From CALANV01 sp036381615 (GTDB lineage: Bacteria > Pseudomonadota > Alphaproteobacteria > CACIAM-22H2): a DNA stretch of 64,000 nt. Numbering within the stretch: the stretch's first letter is position 1; each line of letters starts with the position of its first letter. Below the pieces are notes generated by a model, which was given only the letters and a program-made list of their open reading frames with translations, searched no databases and was not told the origin of the DNA. Shown one piece after another: positions 26,062 through 34,263 of the stretch. Location: contig DASVCL010000027.1 in the NCBI GenBank assembly GCA_036381615.1, forward strand, positions 1 through 64,000, read 5' to 3'. The position numbers and the translations under genes were made by a program.

Positions 26062-27132
26062 TCACGCGGTCTGCTTCATCTCGACGGCGGCGGCGTCCTG
26101 AACCGGGCGGCCAAGCCGCGAATACAGCGCCAGATATTGCCGGGCCATGACGGTGGCCGAGAAGCGCAATTCGAAAGCGCGGCGCACCTGGCGGCGGTCG
26201 AGCTGGCCGATCTGCCAGATCGCGGTGGCCGCCTCCTCCTCGGAAGACACGATGCGGCCGGTGACGCCGTCCTCGATCACCTCGGGGACCGCACCGCAAT
26301 CCCAGGCTACCACCGGGGTGCCGCAGGCCATCGCCTCGATCATCACCAGGCCGAACGGCTCGGGCCAGTCGATCGGAAAGAGCAGCGCCTGCGCATGGCC
26401 CAGGAAGGCGGATTTCTCCGCGTCGTTGATCTCGCCTATATACTGGATCAGCTTGCCGTCGATCTGCGGTTCGATCGCCTCGCGCCAATAGGTACGGTCG
26501 GCCGCATCGACCTTGGCGGCGATCTTCAGCGGAATGCCGGTGCGCCGCGCGATGGCGATGGCCCGATCCGGCCGCTTTTCCGGCGAGATGCGTCCAAGGA
26601 AGGCGAGATAGCCGCCCTCGGCCTGCGGCGAGAAGCGATAAAGATCCGTCGGCAGGCCGTGATGCACGGTGCCGAGCCAGTTGGCGAAGGCGAGGTCGCG
26701 TTGCTGGCCCTGCGAGATCGATACCAGCGGATAATACGGCCAGCGCTTATACACGCCGTCGAGATCCTTCATGTCGAGGCGGCCATGCAGAGTGGTGACC
26801 GTGCGCTCGGCGACGTCCTGAAAGAACGGAAAATGCAGCATGTCGACGTGGAAATGCAGCACGTCGAACTGAGCGGCTCGGCGGCGCACCTCGTGCAGTT
26901 GAGTGAGATGCGCGGCCAGATCGGATTTCAGCGGCTGCGGATCCAGGCGGATCGCCTGATCGCGCACCGGGACCAGCCTGGCTTTGGTAGCCGCGTCGGC
27001 GCTGGCGAACAGAGTGACGTCATGCCCCAGTTCGACCAGCGCATCGGCCAGATGAGCGACGATGCGCTCGGTACCGCCATAGAATTTCGGCGGCACCGCT
27101 TCGTAGAGAGGCGCGATTTGGGCGATTTTCAT
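26062..27132 (-). CDS. Glycosyltransferase family 4 (GT-B fold)
   Basis: A 356-residue retaining glycosyltransferase. The N-terminal acceptor loop is YGGTERIVAHLADALVELGHDVTLFAS; the C-terminal donor-binding half has YLAFLGRISPEKRPDRAI and EPFGLVMIEAMACGTPVVAWDCGAVPEVI, including the E-x7-E type motif. No signal or membrane segment is present. GGGGAGAG precedes the ATG. Together with the glucosidase downstream it suggests synthesis and trimming of a storage or compatible-solute glycan; that role is inferred from context. Confidence 0.88.
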   Translation of the reverse strand: MKIAQIAPLYEAVPPKFYGGTERIVAHLADALVELGHDVTLFASADAATKARLVPVRDQAIRLDPQPLKSDLAAHLTQLHEVRRRAAQFDVLHFHVDMLHFPFFQDVAERTVTTLHGRLDMKDLDGVYKRWPYYPLVSISQGQQRDLAFANWLGTVHHGLPTDLYRFSPQAEGGYLAFLGRISPEKRPDRAIAIARRTGIPLKIAAKVDAADRTYWREAIEPQIDGKLIQYIGEINDAEKSAFLGHAQALLFPIDWPEPFGLVMIEAMACGTPVVAWDCGAVPEVIEDGVTGRIVSSEEEAATAIWQIGQLDRRQVRRAFELRFSATVMARQYLALYSRLGRPVQDAAAVEMKQTA

Positions 27133-27424
27133 CTAGGTCTCTCCCCGCAAGCAGTTGAGCCAATGCCAAATGCACGAACGGCCCTGCCCAGGCACCTGGC
27201 CTGGCCGGAAGATCGGATCTTTTGCGGCCCCCCGGCTGCAGGAACCTGAGCGGCAGGCTGCCCGCAAAACGGCGGCAAAGCGGGTGGGCCGCGCTTACCG
27301 CATCCTCCGCAGAGCAATACGGATCACGCAGCCGACCGGGCCGCCGCTGCGGCCCGGCGGCCGGACCCTCGACGAGCATCCGGCGGCCCCGGATTTAGGT
27401 ATCGTTACGGCGCTTTCAAGAGGT
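27133..27424. other. 292-base gap with a strong GC hairpin
   Basis: No gene is supported. CCGGGCCGC (27336-27344) pairs perfectly with GCGGCCCGG (27349-27357) around a CGCT loop, 68 bases past the stop of the amine-oxidase gene. No U-tract follows on the minus strand. The rest is low-information GC-rich sequence. Confidence 0.45.
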
Positions 27425-28813
27425 CTATCCGAGCACCCGCAACACCTGTGCGGCGACCTCCCGGCCGGACAACCAGGCGCCGGCGATCGACCCCGTCCAG
27501 TTAGCCGGCGCGAAAGCCTCGCCGGCGAAGAAAAGCTGCTGGCGCGGCGCCCGGCCCGCCGCGCTCCGCGCCGCCGCCTGGCCCGGCGGCGCCACGCTGA
27601 CCGCGCCGCGGCTGAAGGGATCGGCACTCCAGCCGGACGCGATGCCGCCGATGAAACGGCGGTCGATATCGCCGCCCAGCATGGTCTTCAGCCGCGCGCG
27701 CGCCATGTCGACCATCGCCGCTTCGCCCTGCCCGGCGAAGCGGGCGGCGGTTGCGCCGCCGATGGTGGCGACCGCAAGCGGTTGCGCCTGAGCGTTGAGA
27801 TGAAACAGCACGGCATGGCGATCATCGGCATCGGTGCCGACGCGCAGGATGGCCTGGGTATTCGCCGGCGCCTCGAAGCTGCCCGGCTGATAGCGCAGCG
27901 CGATGCGCTCGATCTGGCCCATCGACAGACGCCGCAGGGCGGCGCGCTGGGCCGCCGGCAAAGCAGGCTGGAAAACCATTCCCTCGCCCGCCAGGACGCC
28001 GACCGGCACGGTGACGATGCAGGCCGCAGCGCGCAGTTCGCCCGCGGCGGTGGCCAGCGTGACAAAATCGCCGCCCCAATCGATGCGCGACACCGGATGC
28101 GACAGGAATACGGGCAGGTTCTCGGCATAGCTGTTCAGCCAGGCGCCGAGCCCGCCCGGCAGCCAGACGTCGTTGCCGGTGCCCGACAGTCGCGGCGCAT
28201 CGAAAGCCGAGACCTGATCGAAAGCGACGCCGACATTCAGGGGCCCGGCCAGGGCCCGGGCGGTGTCTATCCAGCGCGCGCCGGCGCCGGGCGCATCCAG
28301 CGTCACCTGTCGCGGCAGGGCAATGTCCTTGTGCAGAATCTTGGCGTCGATCAGCGCCGCATCGATGCGGTCGTAAAGCCGCGCCAGGGCCTCGTAATCC
28401 AGCGCAGAGGCTTCGCGGCCCTTGCCGTTGCCGCGGTCGAACAGCCAGAAATCGCCGTCATCGGCCTGCATGGCGGCGGCGCGGCGGCGCAATTCGACGA
28501 CCAGCGGATTGATATCTGCCGAATGCAGCTTCGCCGCGCCGAGATCGACCGGCAGCCCGAGCCGCTCGGTGTCGGTCCAGGCGCGGCCGCCGATGCGGTT
28601 GCGCGCCTCGAGAATGACGACCTGGCGGTTGCGCGCGGTCAGCAGGCGTGCGGCCGCCAATCCGGCCATGCCGGCGCCGACGATGGCGACATCCGTCTGC
28701 GCCGGCAGAGACGGCGGCATGCCATTCCGCGCGAGGGCGTGGCGCCCAAGCAGCGGCATGGCCGCTGCTGCCAATCCTCCCTGGATCGCCCTTCTGCGCG
28801 ATACCCCTGCCAT
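27425..28813 (-). CDS. Flavin monoamine oxidase family protein, Tat-exported
   Basis: FAD-dependent amine oxidase of 462 residues. A twin-arginine signal (SRRRAIQGGLAAAAMPLLG) occupies residues 5-25, so periplasmic export after folding is predicted. It is followed by the dinucleotide fold VAIVGAGMAGLAAARLL with VILEARNRIGGRAWT, the mid-protein IVTVPVGVLAGEGMVF, and the C-terminal FAD loop LFFAGEAFAPANWTGSIAGAWLSG. The substrate amine is not known. The gene stands alone, over 100 bases from pheA. Confidence 0.9.
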   Translation of the reverse strand: MAGVSRRRAIQGGLAAAAMPLLGRHALARNGMPPSLPAQTDVAIVGAGMAGLAAARLLTARNRQVVILEARNRIGGRAWTDTERLGLPVDLGAAKLHSADINPLVVELRRRAAAMQADDGDFWLFDRGNGKGREASALDYEALARLYDRIDAALIDAKILHKDIALPRQVTLDAPGAGARWIDTARALAGPLNVGVAFDQVSAFDAPRLSGTGNDVWLPGGLGAWLNSYAENLPVFLSHPVSRIDWGGDFVTLATAAGELRAAACIVTVPVGVLAGEGMVFQPALPAAQRAALRRLSMGQIERIALRYQPGSFEAPANTQAILRVGTDADDRHAVLFHLNAQAQPLAVATIGGATAARFAGQGEAAMVDMARARLKTMLGGDIDRRFIGGIASGWSADPFSRGAVSVAPPGQAAARSAAGRAPRQQLFFAGEAFAPANWTGSIAGAWLSGREVAAQVLRVLG

Positions 28814-28922
28814 GCCGCCATTATGCCATCAGGCGCGGCGCGGCGACAGATGCGATGGCGCGCCCACTCATGATGGCCATCCCCAAGCCAAGCAGTGCGC
28901 GGCTTGGATGACGACGCAGGGG

Positions 28923-29807
28923 TTAGGCTTCCGACCTGAACGGGTGCGCGGCGAAGACGCCGAGCACCTTCAGCGAGCGGCTGAAATATTCCAGCTCCTG
29001 CAGCGCCAGGTCGACATGGCGCTGGGCCGGATGCCCGTCGATCTCGGCATAGAACTCGGCGACCTTGAAATTGTCGGTCAGGTAGCTTTCCAGCTTGACG
29101 ACATTGACGCCGTTGGTGGCAAAGCCGCCCAGCGCCTTATAGAGCGCCGCCGGAACGCTGCGCACGCGGAACATGATGGCCGTGATGCTGTCGCCCTTGT
29201 TGGGGTCGGGATCGCGGCGCTGGCGCTCCAGCTTGATGAAGCGCGTCGTGTTCGTGTGGTTGTCCTCGACGTCGGCGCGCAGCACCTGCAGGCCGTATAG
29301 CTCGCCGGCAATCGCCGAGGCGATCGCCGCCTCTTCCGGATTGTTGCGCTCGGCGACTTCCCTGGCCGAGCCCGCCGTGTCGCTGGACACCACCGGCTCG
29401 ATGCCGAGATCCTTGGTGACGCGCCGGCATTGCGACAGCGCCTGTACATGGGAGTAGACGCGCTTGACGGTCTTGAGCGTCGCACTCTTCGGCGCCAGCA
29501 GCTGATGCCGCACGCGCAGGAAATGCTCCGCCGTGATGAACAGGCCGCCGGTCGGCAGCAACTGGTGGATATCGGCGACCCGGCCTGCCGTGGAATTCTC
29601 GATCGGGATCAGCGCGCAGGCCGCCTTGCCTTCGCGCACGGCCGAGAAGGCATCCTCGAAGGTCGCACAGGGCAGCGGCGACATGTCCGGCAGGGCCTCG
29701 CGGCAGGCCAGATGCGAATACGCGCCCGGTGCGCCCTGAAATGCGACGATCCGCGCCGGATCGGTGGCATCGGTCGCAAGATTGGGGGCAGGAGCGGACG
29801 CAGACAT
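28923..29807 (-). CDS. pheA: Prephenate dehydratase
   Basis: Converts prephenate to phenylpyruvate for phenylalanine synthesis. The 294-residue monofunctional enzyme has VAFQGAPGAYSHLAC near the N-terminus, CALIPIENSTAGRV, SDTAGSAREV, the catalytic TTRFI motif, and a C-terminal ACT domain (VPAALYKALGGFATNGVNVVKLES) for feedback inhibition by Phe. No chorismate mutase domain is present. It is 18 bases downstream of kdsB, the usual alphaproteobacterial order. Confidence 0.96.
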   Translation of the reverse strand: MSASAPAPNLATDATDPARIVAFQGAPGAYSHLACREALPDMSPLPCATFEDAFSAVREGKAACALIPIENSTAGRVADIHQLLPTGGLFITAEHFLRVRHQLLAPKSATLKTVKRVYSHVQALSQCRRVTKDLGIEPVVSSDTAGSAREVAERNNPEEAAIASAIAGELYGLQVLRADVEDNHTNTTRFIKLERQRRDPDPNKGDSITAIMFRVRSVPAALYKALGGFATNGVNVVKLESYLTDNFKVAEFYAEIDGHPAQRHVDLALQELEYFSRSLKVLGVFAAHPFRSEA

Positions 29808-29825
29808 GATGAGGATTCTTCTTTT

Positions 29826-30575
29826 TCAGGAGTGGCGCGATGCCGCCATGGCCTGGCGGATGCGGTCAAGGTCGGCGGGAGTATCGACGCCGAGCGGCAG
29901 GGTGTCAACGACAGCCGCCGCGATCGCCATGCCGTTCTCCAGCGCACGCAATTGCTCGAGCTTCTCGCGCTGCTCCAGCGGCGAGGGCGAAAGGCCGACG
30001 AAGCGCTCCAGCGCGGTGCGGCGGTAGGCGTAGATGCCGATATGATGCCATAACGGCCCGTCGCCGCCCGGCACGGCCCGGCGGCTGAAGTAGAGGGCCC
30101 GCCCGACGCTCTGTCCGGGCCGCAGGCTGAGCACGGCCTTCACCACATTGGGATCATCGGCCTCGTGCGCGTCGGTGATCGGCGTTGCCAGGGTGCCGAT
30201 GGCAACAGCGGCGTCGTCGAGCGGCTGCAGGGCGGCGCGCACCACCTTCGGGTCGATCGCCGGCAAGTCGCCCTGCAGGTTGACCACGGCATCGTGCCGG
30301 CCGGCGGGATCGAGCTTCTGCAGCGCTTCGAAAATGCGGTCCGAGCCCGAGGGGTGGTTGGGATCGGTCATCACCGCCTCGCCGCCGGCGGCCGTCACCG
30401 CAGCCGCAATCGCGGCATCGCCGCAGGCCACCGCCACCCGGCCGAAACCCGCCTCCTCGGCGCGGCGCAGGCAGTGGACGATCATCGGCAGGCCGTGGAT
30501 ATCGGCGAGCGGCTTGTTCGGCAGCCGCGTGGAGGCCAGCCGCGAGGGGATCAGGACAATGGGGTTGCGAATCAT
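29826..30575 (-). CDS. kdsB: 3-deoxy-manno-octulosonate cytidylyltransferase (CMP-KDO synthetase)
   Basis: Activates KDO with CTP for lipopolysaccharide core synthesis. The 249-residue product carries IVLIPSRLASTRLPNKPLADI with the nucleotide-binding Arg/Lys residues, MTDPNHPSGSDRIFEAL, NLQGDLPAIDP (metal-binding Asp) and HIGIYAYRRTALERFV. It shows that the organism makes KDO-containing LPS. It is divergent from the cytochrome c gene across a 239-base gap. Confidence 0.96.
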   Translation of the reverse strand: MIRNPIVLIPSRLASTRLPNKPLADIHGLPMIVHCLRRAEEAGFGRVAVACGDAAIAAAVTAAGGEAVMTDPNHPSGSDRIFEALQKLDPAGRHDAVVNLQGDLPAIDPKVVRAALQPLDDAAVAIGTLATPITDAHEADDPNVVKAVLSLRPGQSVGRALYFSRRAVPGGDGPLWHHIGIYAYRRTALERFVGLSPSPLEQREKLEQLRALENGMAIAAAVVDTLPLGVDTPADLDRIRQAMAASRHS

Positions 30576-30717
30576 GCAGGATCTTTACCGATAGAAGGCC
30601 GATTGGCGGAAGGCGTGGCGGAACAGATGGTTGACGTGAGCGGCAAGAGAGCCGCGGGTGCGGCACTTCGCCGCAGCCGAGGCCAGCAGAAGCCTTTGAG
30701 CCGCCGATATATACGGG

Positions 30718-30747
30718 TTGCGGACGGTCCGGGGAAGCGGGTAATGT
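30718..30747 (+). promoter_or_regulatory. Candidate promoter of the cytochrome c gene
   Basis: TTGCGG (30718-30723), 18-base spacer, TAATGT (30742-30747). The leader would be about 60 bases and carries CAGGAG before the ATG at 30815. Confidence 0.35.
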
Positions 30748-30814
30748 GCAGCCCGTTTTTGCAGGCTGATTCCGCCTAATTTGCCCAGATTTCTGCCATC
30801 AGGAGCCGTGTACG

Positions 30815-31363
30815 ATGGATAGTTTTGAGCTGAACAAGATGATCGGCGCAGTGCTGTTCTGCCTGCTGGTGATCATGGGCGTCAATCAGTTCGGCAACAT
30901 CCTGGTGCATCCGAAGATGCCCGCGCAGCCCGGCTATAAGGTCGAGGGCGTCGAGGAAGCCAGCAACGCTCCCGCTGCCGCCAAGAAGGAAGAGCAGGAT
31001 CCGCCGATCGCGACCCTGCTGGTCAGCGCCGATCCGGAAGCCGGCAAGAAGGTCGCCTCGAAATGCGCCGCCTGCCATACCTTCGAAAAGGGCCAGCCGG
31101 CCAAGATCGGCCCGAACCTCTACGGCATCGTCGGCAACCACAAGGGCCATATGGAAGGCTTCGCCTATTCGGACGCCATCAAGAAGACCGAGGGCGACTG
31201 GACCTACGAAAATCTCTACGTCTTCCTGAAGAGCCCGAAGGCCTATGCCCCGGGAACCAAGATGTCCTTCGCCGGCGACAAGAGCCCGAAAGACCGCGCC
31301 AACCTGATCGCCTACCTGCGCACGCTGTCGGATAACCCGCTGCCGCTGCCGCAGCCCAAGTAA
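30815..31363 (+). CDS. cycM: Membrane-anchored class I cytochrome c (CycM-like)
   Basis: Carries electrons to a terminal oxidase. The 182-residue product has an uncleaved N-terminal membrane anchor (about 8-30), an Ala/Lys/Glu linker, and one c-type haem site CAACH at 84-88. PGTKMSFAG supplies the axial Met, and the tail ends in LSDNPLPLP, as in CycM/c552-type proteins of alphaproteobacteria that link the bc1 complex to aa3 oxidase. ATG 30815 directly precedes the anchor. Confidence 0.92.
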   Translation: MDSFELNKMIGAVLFCLLVIMGVNQFGNILVHPKMPAQPGYKVEGVEEASNAPAAAKKEEQDPPIATLLVSADPEAGKKVASKCAACHTFEKGQPAKIGPNLYGIVGNHKGHMEGFAYSDAIKKTEGDWTYENLYVFLKSPKAYAPGTKMSFAGDKSPKDRANLIAYLRTLSDNPLPLPQPK

Positions 31364-31397
31364 GGCCTTACGCGATGACGAGGCCGGGAAGGTCGAC

Positions 31398-32195
31398 ATG
31401 AGCGACATCCCGGCCTTTTCCATGTCCGCCGACGAGCTGGTCGGTTTCGCCGGCCACCTTGCCGATCTGGCGCGCGAGGCGATCCGCCCGCATTTCCGCA
31501 AAAAGATCGCCGTCGAAAGCAAGACCGATGCCTCGCCCGTGACCGAGGCCGACCGGGCGGCGGAGGCGGCCATGCGCGCCGCCATCGAGGCGCGCTACCC
31601 CCAGCACGGCATTTTCGGCGAGGAATACGGTCCGGTCCGCACCGATGCGGCCTGGCAGTGGATTCTCGATCCGATCGACGGCACCAAGAGCTTTGTCACC
31701 GGCCTGCCGATCTTCGGCACCCTGATCGCGCTGACCTATCAGGGCCGGCCGCTGATCGGCGTGATCGACCAGCCGATCCTGAACGACCGCTGGGTTGGCG
31801 CCGTCGGTCGGCCGACTACCTTCAACGGCGAGCCGGCGCAGGCCAATGCCGGCACCCAGCTCAGCGAGGCCGCCGTGATGACCACCTATGTCGACAGCTT
31901 CACCGACCGCGAGCTTGCCGCCTTCACCCGGCTGCGCAAGGCCTGCCGGCTCAACCGCATGTCGGGCGACTGCATCGCCTATGCGATGATCCCGGCGGGC
32001 TTCGCCGATATCGTGCTGGACGGCGAGGTGCAGGCCTACGATTACGCCGCCCTGATCCCGGTGATCGAGGGTGCCGGCGGCGTGATCACCGATTGGGAAG
32101 GCAGGGCGCTGGATACGAAGAATCCGGCGCGCGTGCTGGCCGCCGCCAATGCGGCGCTGCATCAACAGGCACGCGACGTCCTGGCCGGGGCGTAA
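31398..32195 (+). CDS. hisN: Histidinol-phosphatase, inositol monophosphatase family
   Basis: Mg-dependent phosphatase of 265 residues. Metal-site motifs are GEEYG (Glu 75/76), DPIDGTKSF (Asp 91, Asp 94) and the C-terminal AYDYAALIPVIEGAGGVITDWEG. The combination WILDPIDGTKSFVTGLPIFGTLIAL resembles HisN-type histidinol phosphatases more than SuhB. Action on inositol-phosphate or another sugar phosphate cannot be excluded. The stop is 3 bases before the next gene. Confidence 0.88.
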   Translation: MSDIPAFSMSADELVGFAGHLADLAREAIRPHFRKKIAVESKTDASPVTEADRAAEAAMRAAIEARYPQHGIFGEEYGPVRTDAAWQWILDPIDGTKSFVTGLPIFGTLIALTYQGRPLIGVIDQPILNDRWVGAVGRPTTFNGEPAQANAGTQLSEAAVMTTYVDSFTDRELAAFTRLRKACRLNRMSGDCIAYAMIPAGFADIVLDGEVQAYDYAALIPVIEGAGGVITDWEGRALDTKNPARVLAAANAALHQQARDVLAGA

Positions 32196-32198
32196 GCC

Positions 32199-34010
32199 AT
32201 GCGGCGCGCCCTCCTCGCTTTTGCCATTCTGCTCGGCTGCACGGCGGCGGCCTATGCCCAGACGAAAATCAGCCATGCGCTGTCGCTGATCGGCGAGCCG
32301 AAATACGGCCCCGACTTCAAGCAGCTCGACTACGTCAACGCGGATGCCCCGAAAGGCGGCGAGATCAAGCTGGCCGCGCTGGGCGGCTTCGACAGCCTCA
32401 ACCCCTTCATTCCGAAGGGCGACGAGGCGCCCGGCCTGAATCTGATCTATGAAACGCTGATGACCTCCACCATGGACGACGATACGTCCGATTACGGGCT
32501 GATCGCCGAAAGCGTGGAGGTGCCGGACGACAAAAGCTGGGTCGCCTTCAATCTGCGGCCGCAGGCGAGATGGGCCGATGGCGCACCGATCACGGCCGAC
32601 GACGTGGTCTGGAGCTTCGAGCAGATCAAGCAGTTCGGCAACCCGACGCTGCAGCTCTATTACGCCAATGTGCAGAAGGCCGAAGCGCTGGGACCGCGCA
32701 AGGTGAAATTCAGCTTCTCCGGTCCGACGAACCGCGAGCTGCCGCAGATCATGGGGCAGATGCCGGTCGTGCAGAAGGCGCTGTGGGAGAAACGCGGCTT
32801 CGACAAGGTCACGCTGGAACCCTGGGCCGGCTCGGGTCCCTACCGGATCAAGGAATTCCAGGCCAACCGCTATATCGTTTACGAGCGCCGCGAAGATTGG
32901 TGGGGCAACGACCTGCCGATCAACAAGGGTCGCTACAACTTCAAGACCATCGAGTTCGATTCCTACCGCGACAGCACGGTGACGTTGGAAGCCTTCAAGT
33001 CGGGGCAATACGACTTCCGCGTGGAAAACATCGCCCGGCAATGGGCGACGGCCTATGACTTCCCCGCCGTGCAGCAGGGCCTGGTGAAGAAGGAAGAGGT
33101 CAGGCACGAGCGGCCGACCGGCATGATGGGCTTCGTCTTCAACCTGCGGCGCGACAAATTCCAGGATCTGCGGGTGCGCCGCGCGCTGACCCTGGCCTTC
33201 GATTTCGAGTGGACCAACAAGACCTTCTTCTACGGCGGCTATACCCGCACGAACAGTTACTTTTCCAACTCGGTCTTCGCCGCCCGGGGCGAGCCCTCGG
33301 CCGGGGAGCTTGCGCTGCTTGAGCCATTCCGCGACAAAGTGCCGCCGGAGGTGTTTGGTCCGGCCTACAAGGCGCCGATCTCCGACGGCTCGGGCGTGGA
33401 TCGCAAGAACCTGCGCGCGGCGGCAAAGCTTCTGAAGGAGGCCGGCTGGACCGTGAAGGACGGCGCGCTGCGCAACGCCAAGGGCGAAGCCTTCACGATC
33501 GAATTCCTGCTGGGCGATCCGAGTTTCGAGCGCATCATCGCGCCCTGGGGCCAGGCGCTGCAACGACTTGGCATCAAGCTGGATATGCGCACCGTCGACA
33601 GCTCGCAATATGTGCGCCTGCTGCGCGAGTACAATTACGACATGATGGTCGGAAGCTGGCCGCAATCGAATTCGCCCGGCAACGAACAGCGCTATTTCTT
33701 CTCCTCGCGCGCGGCCGACAATCCGGCCAGCCGCAACTGGGCCGGCATCAAGAATGAGGTGGTGGATGCGCTGATCGACAAGATCATTTACGCGCCCGAC
33801 CGCCCGGAGCTGATCACCGCGACCCGCGCGATGGATCGCGTGCTGAGCTGGAATCAGTATGTCGTGCCGGGCTGGAGCCTGCGCGCCGACCGCATCGCCT
33901 ACTGGGACAAGTTCGGCATGCCGAAATCGACGCCGAAAAACGGCGTGGATATCTTCTCCTGGTGGATCGACCCGGCCAAGGCGGCAAAACTCCGCGCCGC
34001 GCGGCAATAG
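32199..34010 (+). CDS. Extracellular solute-binding protein, YejA-like (family 5), copy 1
   Basis: Periplasmic binding protein of 603 residues with a signal peptide ending AAAYAQ. It shows the YejA pattern: DYVNADAPKGGEIKLAALG near the N-terminus, WADGAPITADDVVWSF, and a C-terminal YWDKFGMPKS...WWIDPAKAAKL. It is clearly homologous along its whole length to the protein at 36790-38607. Family members feed peptides or microcin C-type compounds to YejBEF. It lies about 4.6 kb upstream of yejB and is separated from it by a PQQ dehydrogenase gene, so it may supply the same permease with another ligand. Confidence 0.9.
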   Translation: MRRALLAFAILLGCTAAAYAQTKISHALSLIGEPKYGPDFKQLDYVNADAPKGGEIKLAALGGFDSLNPFIPKGDEAPGLNLIYETLMTSTMDDDTSDYGLIAESVEVPDDKSWVAFNLRPQARWADGAPITADDVVWSFEQIKQFGNPTLQLYYANVQKAEALGPRKVKFSFSGPTNRELPQIMGQMPVVQKALWEKRGFDKVTLEPWAGSGPYRIKEFQANRYIVYERREDWWGNDLPINKGRYNFKTIEFDSYRDSTVTLEAFKSGQYDFRVENIARQWATAYDFPAVQQGLVKKEEVRHERPTGMMGFVFNLRRDKFQDLRVRRALTLAFDFEWTNKTFFYGGYTRTNSYFSNSVFAARGEPSAGELALLEPFRDKVPPEVFGPAYKAPISDGSGVDRKNLRAAAKLLKEAGWTVKDGALRNAKGEAFTIEFLLGDPSFERIIAPWGQALQRLGIKLDMRTVDSSQYVRLLREYNYDMMVGSWPQSNSPGNEQRYFFSSRAADNPASRNWAGIKNEVVDALIDKIIYAPDRPELITATRAMDRVLSWNQYVVPGWSLRADRIAYWDKFGMPKSTPKNGVDIFSWWIDPAKAAKLRAARQ

Positions 34011-34263
34011 CGGCTCGCCCCGCTTTCAATTCTCTTCCGCATTGCAGCGGCTGAGCGCATCAGCGTCCGGTCAAGTCTGCCTGTGGCTGCCGGTCGGGTG
34101 CGGGCCGGCCCGGCCGGAACCACTGCTCCGCTGCCCTGTTATCCGAATACCGCGCAATTGCCGGCAGGGCCGCTGCCTCGCGCCATGCTCTGGCGCTGAA
34201 ACGATGCGGGCCGGGATGCGTCATTCATGTTGCCCCCGAGGGCCCGAGAGGAGATTGCAGATC

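Noticed and set aside
31368..34007. Minus-strand open frame of 879 codons opposite hisN and the first yejA-like gene
   Set aside because: Shadow of real genes caused by GC-biased third positions; no domain, signal or ribosome-binding site.
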